Translations under genes and position numbers: made by a program
Shown here: positions 1-8,266 of the stretch, piece after piece
How the letters are laid out: the number at the start of each line of letters is the position of its first letter
How positions within the stretch are numbered: position 1 is the first letter of the stretch
The notes under the pieces: model-generated
The model's input: the letters and a program-made list of their open reading frames with translations, nothing else
Databases searched by the model: none
Told to the model about the DNA's origin: nothing
Source of the DNA: ZYF759 sp046297455
GTDB taxonomy: Bacteria; Pseudomonadota; Alphaproteobacteria; Rhizobiales; Rhizobiaceae
Reading direction: 5' to 3'
Length of the DNA: 64,000 nt
Assembly (NCBI GenBank): GCA_046297455.1
Contig: JBKBIT010000001.1
Coordinates: 62,001-126,000 of the forward strand

Positions 1-740
1 AGTGCCGCAACTGCCGCGCGGGCAGGGGGCATCTGTGCCGCAACACGCTCGGCGTCGGCGTTCAGCGCCCCGGCACCTTTGCCGAATATGTTGCTCTTCC
101 GGCGCATAATGTCGTGGCCATCCCCGACGACGTGCCCGACGAGATCGCTGCGATCTTCGATCCGCTGGGCAATGCCGTCCATACCGCGCTCTCGTTCGAT
201 CTGGTGGGCGAGGACGTGCTGGTCACGGGTGCAGGCCCGATCGGCATCATGGGCGCGCTGGTGGCACAGGCGGTCGGTGCGCGCAAGGTCGTCATCACCG
301 ACATCAACCCATACCGGCTCGATCTGGCGCGCCGGCTCGGCGTCCACCATGTCGTCGATGCGTCGCAGGAAGACCTTCATGATGTGATGAGCGAAGAGAG
401 TATGCGGGAAGGCTTCGACGTGGGCCTTGAGATGTCCGGCTCGGCCGTGGCCTTCCGCGACATGATAGAGGTGATGAACAATGGCGGCAGGATCGCCATT
501 CTCGGCATCGCGCCGACGGCCTTCGAGATCGACTGGAACAAGGTCATCTTCAAGATGCTGACGCTGAAGGGCATCTATGGTCGCGAGATGTTCGAGACCT
601 GGTACAAGATGATTGCGCTGGTTCAGGGGCCGCTGGACGTCTCGGGCATCATCACCCATCGGCTCGGCATCGATGATTTCGCCGAAGGCTTCGCCGCCAT
701 GAAGAGTGGGGATTCGGGCAAGGTCGTGCTGGAGTGGTGA
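1..740 (+). CDS. tdh: L-threonine 3-dehydrogenase, 3' part (5' end outside window)
   Basis: The reading frame is open from the first bases and encodes the last 245 residues of a zinc-dependent medium-chain dehydrogenase. The enzyme oxidises L-threonine to 2-amino-3-oxobutyrate with NAD in the cytosol. Visible are the structural zinc segment (CRNCRAGRGHLC), the following GVGVQRPGTFAEY, the Rossmann motif VTGAGPIGIMG and the NAD-ribose region VITDINPYRLDLARRLG. About 100 N-terminal residues with the catalytic cysteine lie before the window. The next gene starts on the last base of the stop codon, so the two are probably co-transcribed. Tdh rather than a general alcohol or sorbitol dehydrogenase is favoured by GIYGREMFETWYKM near the C-terminus. 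Confidence 0.93.
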   Translation, partial: CRNCRAGRGHLCRNTLGVGVQRPGTFAEYVALPAHNVVAIPDDVPDEIAAIFDPLGNAVHTALSFDLVGEDVLVTGAGPIGIMGALVAQAVGARKVVITDINPYRLDLARRLGVHHVVDASQEDLHDVMSEESMREGFDVGLEMSGSAVAFRDMIEVMNNGGRIAILGIAPTAFEIDWNKVIFKMLTLKGIYGREMFETWYKMIALVQGPLDVSGIITHRLGIDDFAEGFAAMKSGDSGKVVLEW

Positions 741-1267
741 TGCCTCGTTTCATCGCGGGCCTCCTGACCCGCCGCGAAGAGCGTGTCGATCAACTCTCGA
801 ACCTCAAGGCGGCAGTCGGCGCCATCATCGGCATGATCGTCGTCGGTCAACTGGCGCTCATGACAGGTCTGCCATTGCTCATCGCGCCACTGGGTTCCAC
901 CTCGGTGATGCTGTTTGCGCGGCCGTCCAGTGAGATGGCACAGCCGATCAACATCATGGCCGGCTATCTCGTTGCGATCGCCATCTACATTGCCGCATCC
1001 TATGCCTTTCCGGGCTGGTGGGTGGCTGCTGCGTTCAGCGTAGGCGTAACGATCTTCGTCATGCGCGGCCTGCGTGTGACGCACCCGCCGGCCGGCGCTA
1101 TCCCGATTCTCGGTTTCGATGGCGGGGTGCCGGGGCCGGACCTGTTCCTCGTCGTCTTTATCGGTTGCGTGACGCTGGTTGCCTTGGCATTTCTCGTCCA
1201 TCGAGTTCCGCCTCGTCGCGACTACCCGCTACTGGATGATGGCACAAAAAGCGAAACGAAGCCTTGA
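740..1267 (+). CDS. HPP family integral membrane protein
   Basis: A 175-residue protein with four to five hydrophobic segments and the family signature THPPAGAIPIL in its second half. HPP proteins are inner-membrane proteins; some plant and cyanobacterial members transport nitrite, but the bacterial role is mostly unknown. The ATG at 740 overlaps the tdh stop codon by one base and is chosen over the in-frame GTG six bases upstream (734), which would lie inside tdh. Translational coupling to tdh is likely. The C-terminus is hydrophilic (PPRRDYPLLDDGTKSETKP). Confidence 0.8.
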   Translation: MPRFIAGLLTRREERVDQLSNLKAAVGAIIGMIVVGQLALMTGLPLLIAPLGSTSVMLFARPSSEMAQPINIMAGYLVAIAIYIAASYAFPGWWVAAAFSVGVTIFVMRGLRVTHPPAGAIPILGFDGGVPGPDLFLVVFIGCVTLVALAFLVHRVPPRRDYPLLDDGTKSETKP

Positions 1268-1319
1268 ATGACAGCTGTTTGAGCGCGGACCTCGCTGCGG
1301 GTGGCAGCACAAAGCCCTG

Positions 1320-1348
1320 TTGCACTTTGCACGCCTTGCCGCTATAAG
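1320..1348 (+). promoter_or_regulatory. candidate sigma-70 promoter of the rpmI-rplT-pheST operon
   Basis: TTGCAC (1320-1325) and TATAAG (1343-1348) are separated by exactly 17 bases and lie about 175 bases before rpmI. This is the best vegetative promoter-like pair in the 257-base gap. The leader it would create is long enough to hold an L20 autoregulatory site, but no such fold was established. Confidence 0.5.
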
Positions 1349-1524
1349 CCGCGCCTGTCGAGCCGTCCGGCAGGGCATGCCGTGGCGGTTCTCAATGCTG
1401 AAAAGCTCACATTCATTCCGAGCGAAGCGAGGAGCGGTCGACAGACCGTCGCCGGTCATCCGGCACCACGCGGAGCCGTCTGCATCGCGGACATGGCGTG
1501 AGCGAAACAATATGGAGTAGCAAA

Positions 1525-1734
1525 ATGCCCAAGATGAAGACGAAATCTTCTGCGAAGAAGCGGTTCAAGATCACAGGCACCGGCAAGGTCAAGGCGGCCG
1601 CCGCCGGCAAGCGCCATGGCATGATCAAGCGTTCCAACAAGTTCATCCGCGACGCGCGCGGCATGATGGTTCTGGCCGAACCCGATGGGAAGAAGGTCGT
1701 GAAGAACTATCTGCCGAACGGCGGCGGACTCTGA
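1525..1734 (+). CDS. rpmI: 50S ribosomal protein L35
   Basis: A 69-residue highly basic protein beginning MPKMKTKSSAKKRFKITGTGKVK, typical of bacterial L35, a component of the large ribosomal subunit. The ATG at 1525 follows a GGAG ribosome binding site about seven bases upstream (TATGGAGTAGCAAAATG). The in-frame GTG at 1498 would add nine residues not found in the family and was not used. It is the first gene of the rpmI-rplT-pheS-pheT cluster. infC, which precedes rpmI in many bacteria, is not adjacent here; tdh and the HPP gene are. Confidence 0.97.
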   Translation: MPKMKTKSSAKKRFKITGTGKVKAAAAGKRHGMIKRSNKFIRDARGMMVLAEPDGKKVVKNYLPNGGGL

Positions 1735-1763
1735 GCCTCGGACGAATTTAAGGAGATCATGAC

Positions 1764-2168
1764 ATGGCACGCGTAAAGAGAGGCGTTACCTCCCACGCCA
1801 AGCACAAGAAGGTCCTGGATGCCGCCAAGGGATTCTACGGCCGTCGCAAGAACACCATCCGCATCGCCAAGCAGGCGGTCGAGAAGTCGCTGCAGTACGC
1901 CTATCGCGACCGCAAGAACCGGAAGCGCAATTTCCGTGCGCTCTGGATCCAGCGCATCAATGCCGCCGCCCGTGAGCATGGCCTGACCTACGGCCGTCTC
2001 ATCGATGGCCTCAACAAGGCCGGCATCGAGGTCGACCGCAAGGTGCTGTCCGACATGGCGATCCACGAGCCGCAGGCTTTCGGCGCGCTGGTCGCCAAGG
2101 CGAAGGACGCGCTCGCCTATCTCAAGGACACGACCCCGAACGCTTTTGAGAGCGCTGTCAGAGCCTGA
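1764..2168 (+). CDS. rplT: 50S ribosomal protein L20
   Basis: A 134-residue basic protein starting MARVKRGVTSHAKHKKVLDAAKGFYGRRKNT, the conserved L20 N-terminus that binds 23S rRNA early in assembly. Length and sequence are normal for Rhizobiales. An AAGGAG-like site (TTTAAGGAGATCATGACATG) lies upstream. It follows rpmI by 29 bases. In other bacteria L20 represses its own operon by binding the leader mRNA. The stop codon directly abuts the first arm of the stem-loop pair described between rplT and pheS. Confidence 0.97.
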   Translation: MARVKRGVTSHAKHKKVLDAAKGFYGRRKNTIRIAKQAVEKSLQYAYRDRKNRKRNFRALWIQRINAAAREHGLTYGRLIDGLNKAGIEVDRKVLSDMAIHEPQAFGALVAKAKDALAYLKDTTPNAFESAVRA

Positions 2169-2237
2169 CCAGCGCTTCCCAAGCATTCGAAAACTGATAT
2201 TGGGAAACCCGCGCTGGCAGGGCTGGCGCGGGTTTTT
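2169..2237 (+). promoter_or_regulatory. candidate attenuator with mutually exclusive stem-loops between rplT and pheS
   Basis: Terminator: AAACCCGCGC (2205-2214) pairs with GCGCGGGTTT (2226-2235) across an 11-base loop and runs into five T (2233-2237). Competing fold: CCAGCGC (2169-2175) pairs with GCGCTGG (2211-2217), and the adjoining TTCCCAA (2176-2182) pairs with TTGGGAA (2200-2206). That makes a 14-base left arm with one four-base bulge on the right arm. The competing fold uses the left arm of the terminator, so both cannot form together. No leader peptide rich in Phe codons is present. The role is inferred. Confidence 0.6.
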
Positions 2238-2265
2238 CCTTGTTCGCCGAAAGGACACGACAAAA

Positions 2266-3366
2266 GTGACCGAACAGATGAGCGACCTGAAAACACTCGA
2301 GGCCACGCTGATGGCCGAGATCGAGGCGGCCAGCGACGAGGCCGCGATCGAGGCGGTGCGCGTGTCGGCACTCGGCAAGAAGGGCTCGATCTCGGAGCGG
2401 CTGAAGACGCTGGGATCGATGAGCCCGGAGGAGCGCCAGGCGGCAGGGCCGGCCATTAACGGCCTGAAGACCCGCATCACCGACGCGATCGCCGCCCGCA
2501 AGGCAGATCTGCGCGACGCGGCTATCGAGGCGCGGCTTGCTGCCGAGAAGGTGGACGTGACACTGCCGGTTCGCCAGTCGCCGGCCGAGCGTGGCCGAAT
2601 CCACCCCATCAGCCAGGTCATCGACGAGATCACCGCCATCTTCGCCGACATGGGTTTTTCGGTCGCCGAAGGGCCGGACATCGAGACCGACCACTACAAT
2701 TTCACCGCGCTCAACTTCCCGCCCGGCCATCCGGCGCGCGAGATGCACGACACCTTCTTCTTCCCGCCCGACGAGAGCGGCGAACGCAAGCTTCTGCGCA
2801 CTCACACCTCGCCGGTGCAGATCCGCACCATGGAGGTGCAGGAACCGCCAATCCGCATCGTCATCCCGGGCAAGACCTACCGGCAGGATTCGGATGCCAC
2901 CCACACGCCCATGTTCCATCAGGTCGAGGGGCTGGTGATCGACAAGTCGGCCAACGTCGCCAACATGCGCTGGGTACTGGAGGAATTCTGCAAGGCCTAT
3001 TTCGAAGTGCCGTCCGTCAAGATGCGCTTCCGGCCGTCCTTCTTCCCCTTCACCGAGCCGAGCCTGGAGGTTGACATCCAGTGCGACCGGTCGAAGCCCG
3101 GCGAGGTGCGCTTCGGCGAGGGCAATGACTGGATGGAGATCCTCGGCTGCGGCATGGTGCACCCGAACGTGCTGCGTTTCGGCGGGCTCGACCCGGACGT
3201 GTATCAGGGCTTCGCCTGGGGCATGGGCATCGACCGCATCGCCATGCTGAAATACGGCATGCCGGACCTGCGCGCCTTCTTCGACGCCGATGTGCGCTGG
3301 CTCCAGCACTACGGCTTCCGGCCGCTCGACATGCCGACGCTGTTTGCGGGGTTGAGTTCGTCATGA
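2266..3366 (+). CDS. pheS: phenylalanine--tRNA ligase alpha subunit
   Basis: A 366-residue class II synthetase subunit that, with PheT, charges tRNA-Phe. An N-terminal coiled-coil region (about residues 5-90) is followed by the catalytic core with GRIHPISQVIDEITAIFADMGF, the motif 2 region MRFRPSFFPFTEPSLEVD and the motif 3 stretch YQGFAWGMGIDRIAMLKYG. The GTG at 2266 is preferred because AAGGA lies ten bases upstream. The ATG at 2278 (MSDLKTLE) is an alternative that shortens the product by four residues. Its 3' end overlaps the ASCH gene by four bases (ATGA), a coupling arrangement. Confidence 0.95.
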   Translation: MTEQMSDLKTLEATLMAEIEAASDEAAIEAVRVSALGKKGSISERLKTLGSMSPEERQAAGPAINGLKTRITDAIAARKADLRDAAIEARLAAEKVDVTLPVRQSPAERGRIHPISQVIDEITAIFADMGFSVAEGPDIETDHYNFTALNFPPGHPAREMHDTFFFPPDESGERKLLRTHTSPVQIRTMEVQEPPIRIVIPGKTYRQDSDATHTPMFHQVEGLVIDKSANVANMRWVLEEFCKAYFEVPSVKMRFRPSFFPFTEPSLEVDIQCDRSKPGEVRFGEGNDWMEILGCGMVHPNVLRFGGLDPDVYQGFAWGMGIDRIAMLKYGMPDLRAFFDADVRWLQHYGFRPLDMPTLFAGLSSS

Positions 3367-3785
3367 CCGTGCCGCCAGAATACAGAGACGCTGTCCGCTT
3401 CTCCTTCGGCGACAGTCCCGCACTTGCGGACGAACTTCTCGCGCTTGCCATCGAGGGGCGCAAGACGGCGACCTGCGGCGCGCTGCGGGACTTCGGTCCC
3501 GGCGGCGAGCCGATGCCGCAGGTGGGCCGCCGCGACGTCGTGCTCGACGGACAGGACCGGCCGGCGGCGGTGATCGAGACCATCGAAGTGACCGTCAGGC
3601 GCTTCGACGAGGTGGACGAGAGTTTTGCCCGCGATGAGGGGGAGGGTGACGGTACCCTTGCTTACTGGCGCGACGCGCATGAGACCTATTTCGCCCGCAA
3701 CGGTGGCTTCGCCCCCGACATGCAACTCGTCTGCGAGCGTTTCCGCGTGGTGGACGTGCTGAACCGGCAGGATTTGAAAGAGTAG
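3363..3785 (+). CDS. ASCH domain protein
   Basis: A 140-residue soluble protein with the ASCH fold pattern: RFSFGDSPALADELLALAIEGRKTATCGAL near the N-terminus, then DVVLDGQDRPAAVIETIEVTVRRFDEVDESFA, then AYWRDAHETYF. ASCH proteins resemble PUA domains and are predicted to bind RNA or modified nucleosides; the E. coli member YqfB is an N4-acetylcytidine amidohydrolase. It overlaps pheS by four bases and ends four bases before pheT, so it is embedded in the synthetase operon. Its substrate cannot be told from sequence. Confidence 0.85.
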   Translation: MTVPPEYRDAVRFSFGDSPALADELLALAIEGRKTATCGALRDFGPGGEPMPQVGRRDVVLDGQDRPAAVIETIEVTVRRFDEVDESFARDEGEGDGTLAYWRDAHETYFARNGGFAPDMQLVCERFRVVDVLNRQDLKE

Positions 3786-3789
3786 CCCG

Positions 3790-6303
3790 ATGAAATTCAC
3801 CCTCTCCTGGCTCAAGGACCATCTCGAGACCGACGCCACCCTGGACCAGATCGTGGAAAAGCTCACCATGATCGGGTTGGAGGTCGAATCCGTCGACGAC
3901 AAGGCGGCGTTGAAGCCATTCGTCATTGCAAAAGTGCTGACGGCCGAGAAGCATCCCGATGCCGACAAGCTGCGCGTGCTGTCGGTCGACACGGGATCGG
4001 GTGAGCCCGTCCAGGTCGTCTGCGGCGCGCCCAATGCGCGGGCGGGCCTCGTCGGCGCCTTCGCGGCGCCCGGCACCTACGTGCCCGGTATCGACACCAC
4101 GCTCTCTGTCGGCAACATCCGCGGCGTCGAAAGCCGCGGCATGATGTGCTCGGAGCGCGAGCTGATGTTGTCGGACGAGCATGACGGCATCATTGACATT
4201 GCGGCCGATGCGCCCGTCGGCACGCCCTTCGCGACCTGGGCGGGGCTCGACGATCCGGTGATCGAGATCGGCCTGACGCCGAACCGGCCGGATGCGACCG
4301 GCGTCCATGGCATCGCCCGCGATCTGGCGGCAGCCGGGCTCGGGCGGCTCAGGGACGGTTCGCTCATGCCTGTTGCCGGCCAGGGACCCTGTCCGGTGAA
4401 GGTGACGATTGAGGCGTCCGACCTCTGCCCGGGCTTCGCGCTGCGGCTGGTGCGCGGGGTGAAGAACGGCCCATCGCCCAAATGGCTGCAGCAGCGCCTG
4501 CTCGCCATCGATCTACGCCCCATCAACGCGCTGGTCGACATCACCAACTACATCACCTTCGACCGTGGCAGGCCGCTGCACGTCTTCGATGCCGCCAAGG
4601 TCAAGGGAAACCTTGTCATCCGCCGCGCCAAGGACGGTGAGAAGGTCCTGGGCCTCGACGAACGCGAGTATGAGCTGACGTCGGAAATGTGCGTGATTGC
4701 CGACGTCGATTCTTCCAACGGCAATGGCCTTGGGAGCGTCGAATCCATCGCCGGCATCATGGGCGGCGAGCATTCGGGCTGCGACGAAAACACCACCGAC
4801 GTGCTGATCGAATCCGCGCTGTGGAACCCGATCGCCACCGCCCGGACAGGTCGCGAACTCGGCATCGTCACCGATGCGCGCTACCGATTCGAGCGCGGGG
4901 TGGATCCCGAATTCATGGTCCCGGGCCTGGAGCTCGCCACGAAGATGGTACTCGATCTTTGCGGCGGTGAGGCTTCCGAAAGCGAGGTCGTAGGCTATGA
5001 GGGCTACACGCCCAAAACGGTTTCCTTCCCGCTGTCGGAGGTGAAACGCCTGACGGGGATCGATGTGCCGCGCGAGGAAAGCGTCGCCATTCTGCAACGG
5101 CTGGGCTTCGGCGTCTCGGAAGCCCACACCACCGAGAGTTTCGGCGCTGGTTCGACCGGCGGCACGCTTGGCTCCATGACGGACGAGAAGACACGCAAGG
5201 TCAAAGTCGACGGCGTCGTCGAAGTGTCGGTCCCCTCCTGGCGGCCGGACATCGAAGGCAAGGCCGATCTGGTCGAGGAGGTGATGCGCATCCACGGCGT
5301 CGACGAGATCGCGCCGCAGCCCCTGACATCGCATAACACGGTCAATGGCCGCGTGCTCACCACGCTGCAGAACCGCACGCGTGCGGCGCGCCGGGCGCTT
5401 GCGGTGCGTGGCATGATGGAGGCCGTCACCTGGTCCTTCATCCCGCACGAACACGCGAAGCTCTTCGGCGGGGGCGCCAAGGCACTCCAGCTCGCCAACC
5501 CGATCGCTTCCGACATGTCCGACATGCGGCCCTCGCTCCTGCCTGGCCTCGTGGCCGCTGCGCAGCGCAATGCCGATCGCGGTTTTGCCGACGTCGCCTT
5601 GTTCGAGGTCTCCGGTGCCTATGAGGGCGACCATCCGGAGGGCCAGCGCCGGTTTGCCGCGGGTATCCGGCGCGGCACGGCCCGCATGGACGGCCAGGGC
5701 CGTCACTGGGCCGGCAGTGCGGCCAATGTCGGCGTGTTCGACGCCAAGGCCGATGCGATCGCGGTGTTGGAAGCCTGCGGCGCGCCGGTCGACAAGCTGA
5801 TGGTCGAAGCGGGCGGCCCCGACTGGTATCACCCCGGCCGTTCCGGTTCGATCAAGCTCGGCCCCAAGGTGGTGCTGGCGACCTTCGGCGAGTTTCATCC
5901 GAAGGCGCTGGAAGTGCTCGATGTGTCGGGCCCGCTCTGCGGTTTTGAAGTCTTCGTCGACGCCATCCCGGAGCCGAAGGCCAAGGCGACGCGCACCAAG
6001 CCGCGCCTCGACATCTCGCCCTTCCAGGCGGTCAAGCGAGACTTCGCCTTCGTGGTCGGCCGCGAGGTCGAATCCCAGGCCCTGGTGAAGGCTGCCACAG
6101 GCGCCGACAAGAAGCTGATCACAGGCGTGCGCGTCTTCGATATCTTCGAAGGCGCATCTGTCGGAGAAGGCAACAAGTCGGTGGCGATCGAGGTCTCGAT
6201 CCAGCCCGTCGACAAGACGCTGACGGACGAGGATTTCGAGGCGCTGGCCGCCCGGATCGTGGAGAATGTCAGCAAGCAGACGGGTGGGCAGCTCAGGGCC
6301 TGA
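3790..6303 (+). CDS. pheT: phenylalanine--tRNA ligase beta subunit
   Basis: An 837-residue subunit that partners PheS. In order: MKFTLSWLKDHL N-terminus, EMAP/OB tRNA-binding domain (about 40-150, VVCGAPNARAG), B3/B4 editing domain (about 210-390), B5 domain with VPSWRPDIEGKADLVEEVMRIHG, a core ending near GFEVFVDAIPEPK, and a C-terminal anticodon-binding FDX-ACB domain (KPRLDISPFQAVKRDFAFVV). It is roughly 30 residues longer than the usual 800-805. The extra length includes a linker at about residues 444-475 (SEAHTTESFGAGSTGGTL...) inside B5. The start lies four bases after the ASCH stop. Confidence 0.95.
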   Translation: MKFTLSWLKDHLETDATLDQIVEKLTMIGLEVESVDDKAALKPFVIAKVLTAEKHPDADKLRVLSVDTGSGEPVQVVCGAPNARAGLVGAFAAPGTYVPGIDTTLSVGNIRGVESRGMMCSERELMLSDEHDGIIDIAADAPVGTPFATWAGLDDPVIEIGLTPNRPDATGVHGIARDLAAAGLGRLRDGSLMPVAGQGPCPVKVTIEASDLCPGFALRLVRGVKNGPSPKWLQQRLLAIDLRPINALVDITNYITFDRGRPLHVFDAAKVKGNLVIRRAKDGEKVLGLDEREYELTSEMCVIADVDSSNGNGLGSVESIAGIMGGEHSGCDENTTDVLIESALWNPIATARTGRELGIVTDARYRFERGVDPEFMVPGLELATKMVLDLCGGEASESEVVGYEGYTPKTVSFPLSEVKRLTGIDVPREESVAILQRLGFGVSEAHTTESFGAGSTGGTLGSMTDEKTRKVKVDGVVEVSVPSWRPDIEGKADLVEEVMRIHGVDEIAPQPLTSHNTVNGRVLTTLQNRTRAARRALAVRGMMEAVTWSFIPHEHAKLFGGGAKALQLANPIASDMSDMRPSLLPGLVAAAQRNADRGFADVALFEVSGAYEGDHPEGQRRFAAGIRRGTARMDGQGRHWAGSAANVGVFDAKADAIAVLEACGAPVDKLMVEAGGPDWYHPGRSGSIKLGPKVVLATFGEFHPKALEVLDVSGPLCGFEVFVDAIPEPKAKATRTKPRLDISPFQAVKRDFAFVVGREVESQALVKAATGADKKLITGVRVFDIFEGASVGEGNKSVAIEVSIQPVDKTLTDEDFEALAARIVENVSKQTGGQLRA

Positions 6304-6311
6304 CAGCGAAA

Positions 6312-6347
6312 CGCCGCCAGGGCAGGGCCACCGGCGGCGCTCGTTTT
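6312..6347. terminator. candidate terminator between convergent pheT and gcdH
   Basis: CGCCGCC (6312-6318) can pair with GGCGGCG (6333-6339), followed by a short T run (TCGTTTT). The site is nine bases after the pheT stop, between convergent genes. The stem has a 14-base loop and the T run is short, so strength is uncertain. Confidence 0.4.
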
Positions 6348-6366
6348 CGATCGTATCAGAACGCCG

Positions 6367-7575
6367 TCAGAAAAACGCCTGTATCCCGGTCTGCGCCCGG
6401 CCGAGGATGAGCGCGTGCACGTCGTGGGCGCCTTCATAGGTGTTGACGGTTTCCAGATTGGCCGCGTGGCGCATGACGGCATACTCGATCTGGATGCCGT
6501 TGCCGCCATGCATGTCGCGGGCCTGACGCGCGATGTCGAGCGCCTTGCCGCAATTGTTGCGCTTGACGATGGAGATCATCTCTGGGGCCATCTTGCCCTC
6601 GTCGAAGAGGCGGCCAACCCGCAATGACCCCTGCAGGCCGAGCGCAATCTCGGTCTGCATGTCGGCGAGCTTCTTCTGGTAAAGCTGCGTGCCGGCCAGC
6701 GGCTTGCCGAACTGCTTGCGATCAAGGCCATACTGGCGCGCACGGAACCAGCAATCCTCGGCTGCGCCCATTACGCCCCAGGAAATGCCGTAGCGGGCGC
6801 GGTTCAGACAGCCGAACGGGCCCTTCAGGCCCGACACGTTGGGCAAAAGCGCATCCTCGCCGACCTCGACGCCGTCCATGACGATCTCGCCGGTGATGGA
6901 GGCGCGCAGCGACAGCTTGCCGCCGATCTTCGGCGCCGACAGGCCCTTCATGCCCTTTTCCAGCACGAAGCCGCGGATCTGGTTATCGTGGGCGGCAGAT
7001 TTCGCCCACACAACGAAGACATCGGCGATGGGCGAGTTGGATATCCACATCTTGGAACCCGAAAGGCGATAGCCGCCATCGATCTTGTCGGCGCGGGTCT
7101 TCATGCCGCCGGGATCGGAACCGGCATCGGGCTCGGTCAGGCCGAAGCAGCCGATGAACTCGCCCGAGGCCAGCTTGGGGAGATACTTCTTGCGCTGCTC
7201 TTCCGAGCCGTAGGCATGGATCGGATACATGACCAGCGAGGACTGCACGCTCATCATCGAGCGGAAGCCGGAATCGATGCGCTCGACCTCGCGCGCCACA
7301 AGCCCGTAGGACACGTAGCCAGCACCCACGCCACCATACTCCTCGGGGATGGTGACGCCGAGCAGGCCGGCCTCGCCCATCTCACGGAAGATGGCCGGAT
7401 CGGTGTTTTCCTCCATATAGGCGTCGGCGATACGCGGCGCGAGGCGGTCGGCCGCGAAGGCTGCCGCAGCATCGCGGATCATGCGCTCGTCTTCCTCCAA
7501 CTGGTCCTCCAGCAGGAAGGGATCGTTCCAGACAAAGGAGGCCTTGGCGCTCTGGCTTTTGACGTCGATGTTCAT
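6367..7575 (-). CDS. gcdH: glutaryl-CoA dehydrogenase (acyl-CoA dehydrogenase family)
   Basis: A 402-residue FAD flavoenzyme. GcdH oxidatively decarboxylates glutaryl-CoA to crotonyl-CoA in lysine, tryptophan and benzoate breakdown, passing electrons to ETF. The sequence follows human GCDH closely: DSGFRSMMSVQSSLVMYPIHAYGSEEQ, GCFGLTEPDAGSDP, LSLRASITGEIVMDGVEV, KRNNCGKALDIARQARDMHGGNGI and NTYEGAHDVHALILGRA, which carries the catalytic glutamate. The start at MNIDVK is preferred over an upstream in-frame codon because length and N-terminus then match the family. It is a single gene with its own upstream region. Confidence 0.93.
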   Translation of the reverse strand: MNIDVKSQSAKASFVWNDPFLLEDQLEEDERMIRDAAAAFAADRLAPRIADAYMEENTDPAIFREMGEAGLLGVTIPEEYGGVGAGYVSYGLVAREVERIDSGFRSMMSVQSSLVMYPIHAYGSEEQRKKYLPKLASGEFIGCFGLTEPDAGSDPGGMKTRADKIDGGYRLSGSKMWISNSPIADVFVVWAKSAAHDNQIRGFVLEKGMKGLSAPKIGGKLSLRASITGEIVMDGVEVGEDALLPNVSGLKGPFGCLNRARYGISWGVMGAAEDCWFRARQYGLDRKQFGKPLAGTQLYQKKLADMQTEIALGLQGSLRVGRLFDEGKMAPEMISIVKRNNCGKALDIARQARDMHGGNGIQIEYAVMRHAANLETVNTYEGAHDVHALILGRAQTGIQAFF

Positions 7576-7774
7576 TGTTCTTCTTTTCCGGTTGCAGTTT
7601 GCCCATCCTAGGGGGGAGTTGCCCGTTGCCAAAGCATTTTTGGGAGAATGCGTCAAACGCGGGAGGAGATCGCATATTCGGCATATCTGTCAGTCGCCTT
7701 AAGGCACTTGCCGACGATGCCGGCTCATGGATAAATCTCGTGACCGCGGACGTCCGTCGGGTGGAGTTCCTGCA

Positions 7775-8155
7775 ATGAAGACGATGTACGCCATGTCGTT
7801 GGCGGTCCTGCTGGCCGGAACGCAGGCCGTTCATGCCAATACCTGGGAAGATCCGGACTATCTGGAGTGCGGGACGTTGCAGACGACGGTTGATATTGTC
7901 GAATGCCTATCCGACTTGCACGACATCTGGGATGGCAGGCTGAACTCGGGCTATCGAGAAGCCATGGAGTTCCTGCCGGCTTCTCGTCGCGCCGGACTGC
8001 AGGAGGCGCAGCGGGCCTGGATCGTCTATCGCGATGCCAATTGTTCCTTCTACCGGGGCGGAGAAGGGACCATTGCGGCAATCGATGGTGCTTCCTGCAT
8101 GTATGGCATGACGCGCGAACGAAGCATCGAGATCGAAGATCTGCTGCGCTACTGA
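7775..8155 (+). CDS. secreted LprI-like (DUF1311) protein
   Basis: A 126-residue protein with a signal peptide (MKTMYAMSLAVLLAGTQAVHA, cleavage near residue 22) and a mature domain with conserved Trp, Tyr and Cys spacing (LQEAQRAWIVYRDANCSFYRGGEGT...ASCMYGMTRER). This is the DUF1311/LprI pattern; mycobacterial LprI inhibits lysozyme, while most members are uncharacterised. The four mature cysteines suggest disulfides in the periplasm. The ATG at 7775 has GGAG nine bases upstream. No operon partner is evident. Confidence 0.75.
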   Translation: MKTMYAMSLAVLLAGTQAVHANTWEDPDYLECGTLQTTVDIVECLSDLHDIWDGRLNSGYREAMEFLPASRRAGLQEAQRAWIVYRDANCSFYRGGEGTIAAIDGASCMYGMTRERSIEIEDLLRY

Positions 8156-8266
8156 GCCTCCATCGCTGTTTGGCGATCGCGGAGGTAGGATGCAGGCTTG
8201 GCGCGCGTTTGTGGATGCGACTTCCCCTCGCTATCGCGCAAGGGTCGAATCCGCCTATGCTGAGCC

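Noticed and set aside
2169..2265. Phe-rich leader peptide for pheST attenuation
   Set aside because: No start codon followed by a run of Phe codons exists in the gap.
2158..3309. 383-codon minus-strand open frame opposite pheS
   Set aside because: Shadow of pheS; no domain and no ribosome binding site.
8243..8252. GGTCGAATCC resembling a tRNA T-loop
   Set aside because: No acceptor, D or anticodon stems can be formed around it.
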